From Zasmidium citrigriseum (lineage: Eukaryota > Ascomycota > Dothideomycetes > Mycosphaerellales > Mycosphaerellaceae), in NCBI GenBank assembly GCA_002786025.1, contig NHNW01000054.1:1-64000 (forward strand): a DNA stretch of 64,000 nucleotides. Reading direction: 5' to 3'. The position numbers and the translations under genes were made by a program. Position 1 is the stretch's first letter. Every line of letters begins with the position of its first letter. This document shows positions 34,115-45,041 of the stretch, in pieces. A model generated the notes under the pieces. The model saw only the letters and a list, made by a program, of their open reading frames with translations, made no database searches and was not told where the DNA came from.

Positions 34115-36014
34115 CTAATACACAGTTCCATCCTTCTTGATGCCATGCTTGGTCTTGCCATTGACCTTGGAATGCGAATGACCATGATGCGAGTCGTGTC
34201 GTTGTAAATCGTGGTCCATCTCGTCCTCGTCATGCTCCTCGTCAGCGTCGTCCCAGTCCGGGAAGCCATCGTCGAAGATCTGGGCAAGCTCTTCTTCCTT
34301 GGCTTCCTTCTCCTCTTTCTCGCCTGCATTCGGTCCTGAGCCCTTCATCATAATCGCAGTCCACTGCTCGAACTCCTCGTCAGTGAGGAGACATTCATCT
34401 AGCACGGCCTCGATGGCGGCAACGTTGAGCTTCTCGCCGATGAAGACAAGCTCTTGACGGCGGTCACCCCAAGTACCACCCGTGTTGATGTCGTGCTCAA
34501 CCATTTCGTCGATTTCCTTGTTGCCAGTCTCCCACTCAGAGCGATCAATGGTGCAGAACCAGGGTCTGCCACCTTGAAGTGTAAGCATGGCTCCGGCCTG
34601 ACTCCATTCACCAGCTCGGCCTGGACGGGTTGCCAACCAGAACTCGCCCTTGGAGCGGAACAGTCTGGCGAAAAGTGGGTGCGCCTTCTTGTTGGCGAGA
34701 ATCGTTGCGTCGTCGGGAATTTCAGGTGCGTCTTCCATCTCGTCATCTTCTTCCTCTTCGGCGTCTTCCATTTCCTCGTCCTCGCCTTCTTCATCTTCTT
34801 CCTCATCGGCCATTGGATGTTGGAGGATGAACTTGTCGTGGAGAAGCTGGAAGAGGCGCTTAGGGTTGAATGGCCTTCTGCGAACGTAGACGAAGTTGCG
34901 GACATTGTATCTGTGCTTCTGTCAGTACATGCAATGTGTAATGTGTCGTCTCTCAACTTACTCCTCGGTCTCAGGCTTCGGCGTCACCATCTTCTTGCCG
35001 TTGACTTCCCGCACAGTCATCTCGTGCAAGTCCTGCAGCCATCCATAGCCAGTCTGGGCGACTTCCAAGTTGAACATGCCAGTGTTGACAATCTCGCGGA
35101 CTTCAATCTTGCCATAGCTGCACTCGATGACCTTGGCGCGGTGGTTGAGCTTCTTGATCAGATCCCTCACACGAGCCCGGTCAGCCTCTGGAACTCTATC
35201 GATCTTGTTGAGTAGAATGACGTCGGCGAACTCGATCTGGTCGACCATGAGATCCGAGACAGTTCTCTCATCCTCGGGCGTCACATCGTCCCGGCGAGCC
35301 GACAGCAAGTCGGTGGTCTCGAAGTCGTGGAACATGGTGAAAGCATCAATGACTGTGCAAGTCGTGTCGAGCTTGGCGAACTTCTCGAGACCGCCGGCTT
35401 CTTTGAGTCTCTTCAAGGTGGCGAGAGTTGCCTCATCAAGACCTTCCGGACCTTCGCCCATCTGGCTGATCTGTTCTGCGAGGCGGGAATCGAAGGTCTC
35501 GGCGACTTGTTCTGGCTCTGAAATACCTGACGACTCGACGATGATGTAGTCGAACTCAGCAAGCTCGGCCAGGCGTACAAGCTCTTCGAGCAGGTCTCCT
35601 CTGAGCGTACAGCAGATGCAGCCATTCTGGAGGGCGATGACTTTCTCTTCGGTCTTGGTCAGGCGATGGGTGTTACGGATGAGGTTGGCATCGACATTGA
35701 CTCTGTGAGGCGGTCAGCATGACAAGTAGTGCGACGGGAGGTCGATCAAACCCACGCTCCAATATCGTTGACGATGACAGCAATTCTGAGGCCATGCTCG
35801 CTGCGAAGGATGTGCTGTATGCTGTTAAGCCTCTTGTTCATCAATGCCGTTTCTCAGTCCATACCTGCAAGAGGGTGGTCTTTCCACTGCCGAGGAATCC
35901 TGATAGGAGAGTGACAGGCAGGGCCTTAACCGGGACCGGATTCTGCTTCTTCGCGGCTGCTGATTTGGCTTTCGCTGCGCCGTTTGGCTTCGTTGAACTC
36001 CTTGATTTTGCCAT
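34115..36014 (-). CDS. CobW/ZNG1-type metallochaperone GTPase
   Basis: Four exons, 36014-35865, 35814-35756, 35702-34962 and 34910-34115, giving 581 residues; introns of 50, 53 and 51 nt. After a basic Ala/Lys-rich N-terminus the G-domain shows the P-loop GFLGSGKTT (39-47), then IAVIVNDIGAVNVDANLI, the metal-binding CxCC motif NGCICCTLRGD (C98, C100, C101), DYIIVESSGISEP and VILLNKIDR. The CobW C-terminal domain follows (FVYVRRRPFNPKRLFQLLHD), interrupted by an acidic insertion of about 45 residues dominated by Glu and Asp, and then RQELVFIGEKLN. The tail is acidic and His-rich (HDSHHGHSHSK), suited to binding zinc. Homologues deliver zinc to methionine aminopeptidase; function here is inferred from family. 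Confidence 0.92.
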
Positions 36015-37168
36015 GATGCTGGAAATGTGGTCTGGCTTGATCTGGTTGTCGAAATTGCAATCTCCTGTGTGCGTTTGGTGTAAAAATATACGGGTGTGAG
36101 TTCGTGGTGAGGCACCTGAATGGGAGCACCATGATGGCCACCTTCAGCCAATCGCAGTCGACTCGTGGATAAGCAACAATCTTGTGCAAGTACTCTCCCG
36201 ATGCTTGTCTCCCTTTTCTACCGTCGTGGCGCCGAGTTGCAACTGTTTTGAAGAGAGAGAGGCAGAATATCGCGAAACTTACCGGCTTTCGTGCTTGAGC
36301 GTCAAACCTGCATTGCCTACCACGGATGCATAGCCCTTCTCGCCTGCTACTGATCACTCCACGTACAGCAGAGATTCATCTTTTCGTGTTTCTTGTCAGT
36401 AAGCACCAGTGCCGCGGATACCGATGTGAAGGACTGCTTTTGGCTGCCCTCTACCGGCTCACCGATGCACAAGCGAGCGTCCACGAAGGCCCTTATCGAA
36501 TACAGAGATGACCAAGAGGGTCCATTGGGCCTGGTACTCGGATATGCGGTCAACCATACAGGCTTTCATGCAGTCGAAGACAATCTGCATTTCGATATCC
36601 ACCGGCCTCCTTCTCATCTTGCGCGGTTAGGCTTCGACTGTTCTCTCTACCGGCGCCCGCTTGCACACATCTCCCGGCTCCTGCTATGAGATTCATATTG
36701 CAGGCCAGACATCCAAGCTCTTCTTGCAGGGCAACAATGTCTTCGTTTCGGCTCGTCCTCAGTAGGTGCGTCTCATGTCCAGTATCTGGCATTTTCGGCG
36801 GGCCACGAGGTGGAATCTTCACATGCATTGGAGTCTCCGATTCTCCGTCCTATAGAAACGCCAATCAATGCTGACGAGGATTGAGGGGTGATGAAAAGGA
36901 GAGACTGTCAACGAGGACAAGACGCGACGGCGAGGTGAGGTCACATGATCCAATGACACAATTCACTTTACTCAGCTGCCAAGCAAAACACAACAACAAC
37001 ATTGAATCTCACCAATGATCGCTATCCTTTTACTCACATTACTCCATCTCTCTCTTCACCGGAAAGATGTCGGACGAAAGCTTGAGCCCATCCTAGAGGC
37101 TTGCGAGCCTCTCAAAACCAAACGATGCAGCCTTGCTATCGCCCTTCGAGCGGAGATGACGGCGATAT
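36015..37168. other. Intergenic region
   Basis: About 1.15 kb without a supported gene. Short open stretches show no recognisable protein and no start context. Confidence 0.5.
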
Positions 37169-39634
37169 TCAGCACATCTGAAACACCTCAGGCTTTGCCA
37201 GATCAGCATTGTCGAAGTACTCGCTTGTCATGCAGCCATGCAAGTAGCACTCTCCAATGAACCTGAAGAGATCATTCCGAAAGTCACCTTCGCCTTCAAA
37301 ATGCCATGGTTCGCCTGGAAGATCTGGCAAGTCCCGCAATGGCCGCAGCACAAATGGTGTCCGTCCACCATGGAGCCCGACCACAATGTCTCCCTCTCGA
37401 GTTTCTGGCGGACATAGCCCCAAGCGGAAGTCTTCCGTGACGAACAGACATTTGCAGTGCGCTCGAAAATGGCAGGGAAACTCTCGATCCAGCTCCAGAG
37501 GCTCTTGAAGATACCGGGACATGAGTCGACGCATTTTTGGTGGCACCGCGCGCAGATCTGAGTCGTCTCTCGCCCAGCATTGAATGAAACTTGTTGCGAT
37601 GGTATGCTTATCCAGACCTGGGAAACTAGGAAAGGCTTCGGACAGATTGACACTGGGGACTGTGTGGCTGATATGACACACGGGACTAAGAAGAAGCGTC
37701 TCTAGGAGATCGAAAAGCAGCAAGTCAGGCTTGCCGAGATAAGGGCTCTCATCTCTCCATTGCCGGCTTCGTTGCTCCAGTGGCCTCTTGTCAATGGTGG
37801 TGTTGAAAGCCATTTGCTGCTCCACAACGACGCACGGCGCTCCGAGCATCATGTATTGCATGAGCTCCCAGAGCAATACAATCCCCCCAGGGAAAAAATT
37901 GTTCTCTACTCGATATGGATGAATCAATGCGAGCGAGTGATGATCGGCGAAGCGTCCGGTACCCGGTGACAAAGAGCTTACTGGGCTTGGCAACAGGTGC
38001 TTCACGACCCCGATCCGTGTTCCCTCCAGTCCCAGTAGACGAGCGGCTACGTGTCTCGGCACCTGGCATGCGGCGATATCTGTCAACAGGAAGACTCGGG
38101 TGGGCAGCGAGGTTGCCATTCCGAAAAGATGACCTCCTCTGTATTGCTCAGCATCGATCAAGCAAGACTGGACTCTCCAGCTGCCCCTTGACGGCCATGG
38201 CGCCCAAGAAGGTATGGATCTGGCGTCTTTGAGACCCTCAGGAATCAATCCTTCGTGGAACTTGACCACGGAGCTATCTGGCGTGACTCTCTGAGGCCCG
38301 GTGCTACTCAGAAAGTTGAGCATCTTCAGTTCGTGCCCGGTAGGCAGATGTCGAAAGAGCCAACGCCCGAAACTTGCGAATACGTGCTCTGCTACTTTGC
38401 TATAATCCAGGAGTATTCCGTCCTGACGTTTCTTGTGCCCCCTGGTCTCCTCGCAAATATCCAAAAGAGCATACAGCTTGTCCCGAGTGTCTGAGGCCTC
38501 GAAATCGTTGATGGACTCCAGGAACAACCAATATAGAGACTGGCCAGTCCACAACCCGGCCGATTGTGCGGAAACTTCTCCCACTCCAGCACGAAGACGT
38601 TCGACGTGATCCACACGCCGTGGCACGAGTTCTGTCCAAAGAAACGGCATGTTCATCCGGGGTGAGTCGTATCGAGGATACGAAAAACGCCATACTTGGC
38701 GGAGGCGCACCGCAAAGATGACGAAGGGCCATGGCACAGGCAAGTTGGCGGTCTTTTCATGATGAAACAGGAATTTTTCGGCCTGGACAGTGGCTTCTTG
38801 CAAGACCCACACTCTTCTGAAGTACGAATGCGCAAACAGGTGCTCCAGTATCCTGATCGACTCTTCTGTCTCCCGGGAAATTCCATCAACGACGAACCTG
38901 CCGGCCAGGATCCATTTAAAATGGTCACCGCGTGCTTGCATGAGATCAAAGTCATGGCCATACTTTTGTAAAGTATTCCAAGCCAAGAAGCGAATGAGTT
39001 TGAGCGCACGTCCGACCTCCTCACTCTCGCCCAGGTGTGCCAAGATCAAGGATGCCCGAGAATATATCTCTCCCATCATACTGACTTGGCTGCTCCGTTC
39101 AGCAAAGTCGCCTTGGTTGATACAGACTGCATCAATCCAAAAGGACTCTTCCAACGAGAACCATGGTAACGCCTCCCCGATCGTGTCGGCTGAGTTTCGA
39201 AGACTCAACAGCGCCTCATGCAGATTCTCTGTGACGCTAAAGCGGATTGCCCGATCATCTAAAGTGGATCGTTTGACCATGCGAGGTAACACCCCTTCGG
39301 TGGAAGGAGGATGGAGGTCTTCTCTGGTATCAAGATGGATGAGGGTGATCTCTCGTCGCTTCGACATATCTCCCCACGTATAGGACAGAGCAACGAAACG
39401 GGTCTGCCGCCAGTCAGCACAGTCGTACAGGAAACAGGTGAGTCCATCGTGGCCGGTCACTGCCGTGGGCAGAATACGCAGGAGGCGAATGCATCGTTCG
39501 TCAGGCAGTGGCTTGTAGGTTGAGTAGTCGTTCTCGACCTTTTTCCTCAAGACATCTTCAGCTGCTGAGATATTGTCACTGACTGAGAGGGACTGCAGGT
39601 CTAATCTTCGGCCTGTTTGATCAGCCTCCGCCAT
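37169..39634 (-). CDS. HET-domain protein
   Basis: Single long exon. The HET domain is clear: RFVALSYTWGD, ENLHEALLSLR, FWIDAVCINQGD, ERSSQVSMMGEIYSRA, and further on YFRRVWVLQEA. I prefer the start at 39634 (MAEADQTGRRLDLQ), giving 821 residues; in-frame ATGs at 39664 and 39697 would add up to 21 residues. The long C-terminal part has no recognised domain. HET proteins trigger cell death when genetically different hyphae fuse; many copies have no known partner. The frame is intact over its whole length, so it is probably functional. Confidence 0.88.
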   Translation of the reverse strand: MAEADQTGRRLDLQSLSVSDNISAAEDVLRKKVENDYSTYKPLPDERCIRLLRILPTAVTGHDGLTCFLYDCADWRQTRFVALSYTWGDMSKRREITLIHLDTREDLHPPSTEGVLPRMVKRSTLDDRAIRFSVTENLHEALLSLRNSADTIGEALPWFSLEESFWIDAVCINQGDFAERSSQVSMMGEIYSRASLILAHLGESEEVGRALKLIRFLAWNTLQKYGHDFDLMQARGDHFKWILAGRFVVDGISRETEESIRILEHLFAHSYFRRVWVLQEATVQAEKFLFHHEKTANLPVPWPFVIFAVRLRQVWRFSYPRYDSPRMNMPFLWTELVPRRVDHVERLRAGVGEVSAQSAGLWTGQSLYWLFLESINDFEASDTRDKLYALLDICEETRGHKKRQDGILLDYSKVAEHVFASFGRWLFRHLPTGHELKMLNFLSSTGPQRVTPDSSVVKFHEGLIPEGLKDARSIPSWAPWPSRGSWRVQSCLIDAEQYRGGHLFGMATSLPTRVFLLTDIAACQVPRHVAARLLGLEGTRIGVVKHLLPSPVSSLSPGTGRFADHHSLALIHPYRVENNFFPGGIVLLWELMQYMMLGAPCVVVEQQMAFNTTIDKRPLEQRSRQWRDESPYLGKPDLLLFDLLETLLLSPVCHISHTVPSVNLSEAFPSFPGLDKHTIATSFIQCWARDDSDLRAVPPKMRRLMSRYLQEPLELDREFPCHFRAHCKCLFVTEDFRLGLCPPETREGDIVVGLHGGRTPFVLRPLRDLPDLPGEPWHFEGEGDFRNDLFRFIGECYLHGCMTSEYFDNADLAKPEVFQMC

Positions 39635-39824
39635 GTTCCCGAGAGCCCTGACTAGAGGAAGCATATGAACGACGACCACATTCAATCCACAGGCCATGCC
39701 TCCATATCTCGATCGAACAGCAGAGCTTCAGCTCACCGGTCGCCCGCACGATTCCGTATTCGACGTCGCTTGTGTAACATCTGCGTATCTACATATACGT
39801 GGAAGCAACCCCTGGTCTGGACAA

Positions 39825-41099
39825 TTACAGCCTCGCCCTATTCATCTCCTCCCTCGCCGCCTCGAAGATATCATACGTATTCTGCCACTTCAAAAACGCC
39901 GGACTGCCATACCTCGCCTTCATGTCCGCTTTGGCCTCTTTATACCCGGGATCATTCGCATGCCGCCAAATCTCATTTCTCATCCGGATCTGCTTCTCAT
40001 CATGCATCGCCCATGCAGCCCCGTTCGCCAGCGACATGTCCTGCATGATCTCGCATCGTGGCCTTCGAATCTTCTCAAATGTCGCGAGTTGGGGCGCAAG
40101 ATTATCGCCAGGTGAACTGTGGGCGAGGAGTTCGCCGAGAAGAGCACCACTTTCGATCCCCATGGCAGAGCCTTGTCCAGCGTACGGCGTCTGTGAATGC
40201 ACTGAATCGCCCACGAGGAGAACCTTCCCATTTCGACTCGACCATCGCGGCACGCCCATCACTTCTGTGAAGCGCCATTTGAAAGCCGAGTCCGCACAGT
40301 CGAGAGCCTTTCTCACCGCAGGACCGAAATCGTGCCAGCGCCGCTTCATCCAGCTCAGATCGTACAATCGCTCATTCGTTTTGTCAGGACTCGGATCTTC
40401 CGAGAATGAATACTCATGATCCGTAAATTGTAAGTCAAACACACCTTGATGCGGCGTCGGCGACATGAAGATGCTTCGTCCCGGACTGACCATGATGTTG
40501 ATATACTTGTCGACGATCAACTCCCGCATCAGGCTATCGTTCTGAACCTGCTCCAAAGGCAGCATCACCTGAAACGTCGCCATCTCCCTCACAATCGGCG
40601 TGAAATTCGGGAACATTGTCTGTCGAATCCTCGAATTTGCCCCATCAGCCGCCACCAGAAAGTCCCCCTCCACGACCCTCCCGTCCTCCAGCTCAATCGC
40701 GGGCTTCTCAACATCAACCTTGACCATCTTCGCCCCTTCAAAGACTTTCGCCCCAGCCTGTATCGCTCGTTCCCGGAAGTAATCCTTAAACGCACTCCTC
40801 TGTCCCCACCAACTCGGCCCTCGATCTTTCAGATCCATCACGACGATGCTCCCATCAGCAGCTGTTCCAAGGTTGACTTTCTCGCTGTTGTGTGCGACTT
40901 TTGGCATGTCTTTTTCCATGCTCCACTCTTTCAAAACTCTCTGACAGCTAGGGCCCAACGCAATACCCGCTCGCCCTTCATCTCTTGAGCCGATAATCCT
41001 TCTCTCGTACACTTCGACATCGTGGCCTTTCCGTGCGAGGCCGATTGCAGCTGAGAGGCCAGCGATTCCGGCGCCGACGACAATGACTTTGAGTGGCAT
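39825..41099 (-). CDS. FAD-dependent monooxygenase (salicylate-hydroxylase-like)
   Basis: Single exon, 424 residues from ATG 41099 (MPLKVIVVGAGIAGLSAAIG). The dinucleotide-binding GAGIAG (9-14) and adjoining VEVYERR, the DG-type motif GDFLVAADGANSRIRQ, and the second FAD-binding motif GKVLLVGDSVHSQTPYAGQG are all present, so the class A flavoprotein hydroxylase core is complete. The chain is slightly longer than bacterial salicylate hydroxylases and ends with a charged helix (IFEAAREEMNRARL). Substrate unknown; fungal homologues act on aromatic acids or in secondary metabolism. Confidence 0.9.
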   Translation of the reverse strand: MPLKVIVVGAGIAGLSAAIGLARKGHDVEVYERRIIGSRDEGRAGIALGPSCQRVLKEWSMEKDMPKVAHNSEKVNLGTAADGSIVVMDLKDRGPSWWGQRSAFKDYFRERAIQAGAKVFEGAKMVKVDVEKPAIELEDGRVVEGDFLVAADGANSRIRQTMFPNFTPIVREMATFQVMLPLEQVQNDSLMRELIVDKYINIMVSPGRSIFMSPTPHQGVFDLQFTDHEYSFSEDPSPDKTNERLYDLSWMKRRWHDFGPAVRKALDCADSAFKWRFTEVMGVPRWSSRNGKVLLVGDSVHSQTPYAGQGSAMGIESGALLGELLAHSSPGDNLAPQLATFEKIRRPRCEIMQDMSLANGAAWAMHDEKQIRMRNEIWRHANDPGYKEAKADMKARYGSPAFLKWQNTYDIFEAAREEMNRARL

Positions 41100-42006
41100 T
41101 TTCGAGATTAAAACAAGAAGATAAGAAAACAATGAACAAGTCAGCAGATGTGATATATATGACTGGTGGCGTCGTCTTACATACTCCCGCTGGCATGAAT
41201 CCTGCAGGCTGGAAGGATTCGGGAACCATGCCAGGGATGGAAATTCAGCGCCTGTAGGGCTGCCTCACACGCGTATGTAAGCATCCTTTGTCAATGGGGA
41301 TTTCGATTGACGTAGGTGCGGCAGTGTGTGGTGGTCTCGGAATTTGGGTGTATGTTTGGTCGCTAGCTTTCCTTCGTCTTTCGATGGCATTGCATTGCAT
41401 GATGGGGCTCGCCATGCGATGCGGCATGGTAAGAAAGCAGCAATACATCTTCACCACTACAATCGCGGGTCTCTGCCAGCGAATTCGCATAATACACCAA
41501 TGAACCCTCAATCAGCAATGGCGCAACGCAGGAAAACACCATTGACTATCTTAACAAGCACTTCCCCAAAACACCGTATATCGTCACCTTCTCCGCCGCA
41601 GCCTGATCCAGTAAACGCTCACCATGCAGGGTTCGCACAGGATCTCTAACACTCCAGGGCTTGCTTCTCTAAACACAACGATCATCCAGACTACTCCCTT
41701 GGGACCTGAGAGCACTCCACATCCTCTCGCACCGGCGATCGTGCCAGGTGGTGGTAGCAACAATAGTCCTTGTTTGGAGTTGCTGCATAGGATGAATGGG
41801 ACGAGCAGTTCGAGGTTGGGGAGCGCGGAGTTGGTGAGGGAGTGTGTTTATTGGAGGGTTGCGAGGACAAGAGGAAGGGGGCAGAGGGGTTGTGGGAGGT
41901 TGAGAGGGAGAGGTGGGGAGTGAATTATAAAGCTGGTTCGATGAGCTCCGTGCATGCTGCCGCTTCAGGCTGCTTTCATCAATATCTGCCCATCGTCATC
42001 ACGATC
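41100..42006. other. Intergenic region with possible frameshifted small ORF
   Basis: No firm gene. At about 41624-41960 on the plus strand a frame from ATG 41624 reads MQGSHRISNTPGLASL through CLELLHRMNGTSSSRLGSAE to ECVYW. The adjacent frame then continues with EGCEDKRKGAEGLWEVERER. Together they look like one small protein broken by a one-base indel near 41850. This is weak. Confidence 0.3.
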
Positions 42007-43119
42007 TTACTTTCCGTTCTCCTTGAAAGAAGCAACACTCCTCTCAATGGCCTCCTCAATTCCCACCGGCGGCTTCCATCCAAGCACCCTCTTCGCCTTC
42101 TCCATACTGAACACCTGCTCAACAACCGCAAACCGAATCGTCTTTCTCGATACCTCCGCTTTCCTCGTTCCAACACTCGTCACAAAAACAACCCACTCGC
42201 TCACATATCCAATGACCCACGCCATCCACCAGGGCAAAACCGTCACCTCCTCCATCTTGACCGGATACCCCGCTGCGGCCGCGACCTGTCTACTAAACTC
42301 CCAAAACGGCCTCGGATCGTCATTCGTCACGAAGAACGCCTCGCCACCTACCCTCTTCCCCTCCGCCGGCGGAGACGGCAAAACATGTTCCCTTAGGAGA
42401 CACTTCGCAGCACTCACATGCGCATCAACCACATTCCCGACATACGTCCAACAATTCAAATTCCTCCCATCCCCAATCTGCACTTTCAACCCACCACTCC
42501 TCGCCTGTCGAACAATTCCCCCAATAATCTGCTCGTCCTCCTCGCCAAAAACACTCGTAACCCTCAAAGCTGTCGTCAACATCCCCTGCCCATTCTTAGC
42601 ATTATGTCCGAGGACGAGCGTCTCGCCCATGGCTTTGCTATGCCAGTATGGTTCTTTCTGCTCCGGAGCGAAGAGGACGGGCCAGGATTCGTCACCGTGG
42701 AGGGTGGAGAAGGTTCCGTTGTCGATTATGGAGACGGAGCTGCAATAAACAAGAACTTTGACTGTCGAGATTTTGTCACACGCGGCCAGGAGGTTTTTGG
42801 TTCCTTGGATGTTGGCTTTTTCGTAGACTTCTGGCGCTTCGATGAAGGGTTTTGGGGAGGCTAGGTGGATTATGGTTGTGGGCTGGGCTGAGCGGACTGC
42901 GTTTTCGACGGCATTGGAGTCTCCTAAGTCGGCTGATATGTAAATCACGTTGGGGATCTGTTTGTCCTTCGAGGGAATGGTTCGATTCATCGTGTAGACC
43001 GTTGCTGCGTTGTCATCTTGCAAGACATGGCGAAGGCAATGTCGTCCAACGAAGCCGGTCCCGCCGATGACCAGCACATTGCCCAGGCTTTGATCGAGTG
43101 GTCGAGCGTTAGTTGCCAT
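42007..43119 (-). CDS. 3-beta-HSD/NSDHL-type (Erg26-like) dehydrogenase
   Basis: Single exon, 370 residues. Extended SDR fold: NVLVIGGTGFVGRH (GxxGxxG at 19-25), TTIIHLASP, VLVYCSSVSII with the catalytic Ser, and YWHSK (Y158, K162). The central region (RVTSVFGEEDEQIIGGIVRQ, GRNLNCWTYVGNVVDAHVSA) matches sterol-4-alpha-carboxylate 3-dehydrogenases. A hydrophobic stretch (LPWWMAWVIGYVSEWVVFVT) near residue 290 could anchor it to the ER membrane. The orthologue of yeast Erg26 would act in sterol C4 demethylation; a paralogue in another pathway is equally possible, so no symbol is given. Confidence 0.85.
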   Translation of the reverse strand: MATNARPLDQSLGNVLVIGGTGFVGRHCLRHVLQDDNAATVYTMNRTIPSKDKQIPNVIYISADLGDSNAVENAVRSAQPTTIIHLASPKPFIEAPEVYEKANIQGTKNLLAACDKISTVKVLVYCSSVSIIDNGTFSTLHGDESWPVLFAPEQKEPYWHSKAMGETLVLGHNAKNGQGMLTTALRVTSVFGEEDEQIIGGIVRQARSGGLKVQIGDGRNLNCWTYVGNVVDAHVSAAKCLLREHVLPSPPAEGKRVGGEAFFVTNDDPRPFWEFSRQVAAAAGYPVKMEEVTVLPWWMAWVIGYVSEWVVFVTSVGTRKAEVSRKTIRFAVVEQVFSMEKAKRVLGWKPPVGIEEAIERSVASFKENGK

Positions 43120-43147
43120 AGTCTTCGACCGTGTTGAAGTTCACGAT

Positions 43148-43174
43148 CTCTTCTTCTTCTTCTTCTTCTTCTTC
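43148..43174. repeat. TTC microsatellite in a 5' leader
   Basis: About nine TTC repeats (GAA on the gene strand) lie roughly 30-55 bp upstream of the Erg26-like start codon, so a purine-rich 5' UTR tract is likely. Confidence 0.85.
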
Positions 43175-43550
43175 GACTTTTGTTTGACGATTCGAGGAGA
43201 CGTCAGCTGCAGGAGGATGCATTCCTTCTTCTGTTAGTCATCGTACGGCTGTCTGATTCTGGCAATTTGTGCGCTGCGAGATGCTTTACGAATGGAAACT
43301 TGCCAGGGAATGTCCTGCTGGAAGGAAAGAAAATCTTTCGCATAATGGTGATTCTGATCACTCGATCGTTCGGTCTCTTGAGCTGGACTTACCGGGCACA
43401 TCGTTCAGGCTCATCTGCAGCCGCCGACGGTCAGAAGCCCACCAAAGTCTGCGTCTGTAGATGGGCTGCGTCTTCTACTGCAACTTCGATATGTCTTGCG
43501 ATATATATCCCATCCATCCCTTCCTCTTTCCCTCGATAATCTCCAGCAGT

Positions 43551-44498
43551 TTAACCCGTCCCCTCCCAAAAATTCGCCGCCCCCTCCAAATCATCCACAT
43601 TCAAAAGATCCGCCCCAGCATCCCAAAGCAACCTCCAAATCCCATTCCTCGTCCCCACCGGCCAACCCGGCTGATCCCAATACCTGACCAAAATGCCCTT
43701 TCCATGCGCCGTAGAAATCTGCTCTTTCAACAACGCACTCTGCGTCGCATTAAACGTCAAATTCCTCACACTTCCAAATTGCGAAGAGAAAGACGTGCTG
43801 GCGATGGGCGAGACGTCAGCGGTGATGTTGCTGAAAGTCGAGTTCAGCGTGGGGAGTGGAGCGTCGTAGAAGTAGTCTCGTGGGGAGATGCCTTGGACTT
43901 GCGAGAGGGGCGTGTTGCCCGTGCCGATGACGGTGACGGGACCCTTGGTCACGCCTGTGCCGTTGAAGGTTGTGAGGTAGCCCGCCGCACGGAGGGGCTC
44001 GAGGGCTTTGATGGCGGCGGGGAAAGTCGTGGGGCCATCGGTTTTGACGTCGACGAAGAGGTAGAGGGTTTGGCCGCTGCTGGTGTCGTAGACGCCGTTC
44101 TTCATGGGTGGCGAGGAGACGTAGGAGGAGTTAGGGTTCTGGGCGCGGAGGACGGAGAGAATGGGTTGGATGTAGAGCGAGTCGAAGGTGCGTTCTTTGG
44201 TGAGGGCGCTCTCTTCGTGGCCGACGTGGAGGGTGCCGTTCTTGAGCCAGACGTCTGCTTCTACGCTGATTGCTCCTACGGATAGGGCGCTGTAGAAGGG
44301 CAGTGGCCGCCAGTAGTCATTGTGCGAGTGCAGAGCCTTTGGGATGATGCCCTGCGTGAGGTCGGTTGGGTAGGTGTAGAGAGGTCCGCTGTGAGCGTGC
44401 GAGAGAATCTTTTGCAATGGATGGGACAGAGATATATCGGATTGTGCAGCGGCGAGGCTGGCAATCGCCAGAGACGAGGAGAAGATGGTAGATAACAT
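43551..44498 (-). CDS. AIM6-like PLC-type phosphodiesterase, secreted
   Basis: Single exon, 315 residues from ATG 44498. MLSTIFSSSLAIASLAAAQS is a signal peptide. The body resembles yeast Aim6 and other PI-PLC-like phosphodiesterase-fold proteins: ALHSHNDYWRPLPFYSAL near residue 60 with the first catalytic-type His, VGAISVEADVWL, LHVGHEESAL, LYLFVDVKTDG, and a C-terminal GILVRYWDQPGWP with GADLLNVDDLEGA. Family activity is poorly defined. Three or more N-glycosylation sequons (NGT, NSS, NST, NIT) fit a secreted protein. Confidence 0.82.
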   Translation of the reverse strand: MLSTIFSSSLAIASLAAAQSDISLSHPLQKILSHAHSGPLYTYPTDLTQGIIPKALHSHNDYWRPLPFYSALSVGAISVEADVWLKNGTLHVGHEESALTKERTFDSLYIQPILSVLRAQNPNSSYVSSPPMKNGVYDTSSGQTLYLFVDVKTDGPTTFPAAIKALEPLRAAGYLTTFNGTGVTKGPVTVIGTGNTPLSQVQGISPRDYFYDAPLPTLNSTFSNITADVSPIASTSFSSQFGSVRNLTFNATQSALLKEQISTAHGKGILVRYWDQPGWPVGTRNGIWRLLWDAGADLLNVDDLEGAANFWEGTG

Positions 44499-45041
44499 TG
44501 CCAATGGTTTGGGAGAGGTGGAAGAAACTCACCGGGTGTCTTCAATGTACTTGTACTGTGCCATGAAGTGGAGGAAAGCACGATGCCGTGACGAGCCATT
44601 TCGCGGAAGTGATCGCTCTGCCAATGGTGACGAGCACGTGGGAGACCATCTCGTTGCCAGCCACGTTTTGGTCGAAAGCGAGGTGGAGGAGGAAGCGCTG
44701 GCGGGACAAGCATGATGACGACTGTGGCATATCCGGCACCATAGCCGAAAAGTAGGCCCTGTTAGACGGAAGTATACTTTGAGCCTCAGTTCTGTTCCTG
44801 CAGCAGTGCAGCGAGCCACGAAGTATATCAGCAGAAGCTGGGCAGCCTCTGTTAGAATTGGAGGGTGAAGGGGATGCGGTTGAATATCACGAACAGTGTC
44901 GCCTTTGCTTGGCATCAAGTTCCTTGTGGCTTCAGATGCTGGGATCTTCTCAAGCACCTGGGAGCTGCGTCTGGCAGGTCAACCATGGTCAAGATAGAGC
45001 CTGACCTCTCACAGGCCGCGCTCAGGTGCGAAGTGCACCTT
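44499..45041. other. Intergenic region
   Basis: 540 bp without a supported gene; contains the AIM6-like promoter and the 3' end of the tRNA-ribosyltransferase gene. Confidence 0.5.
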
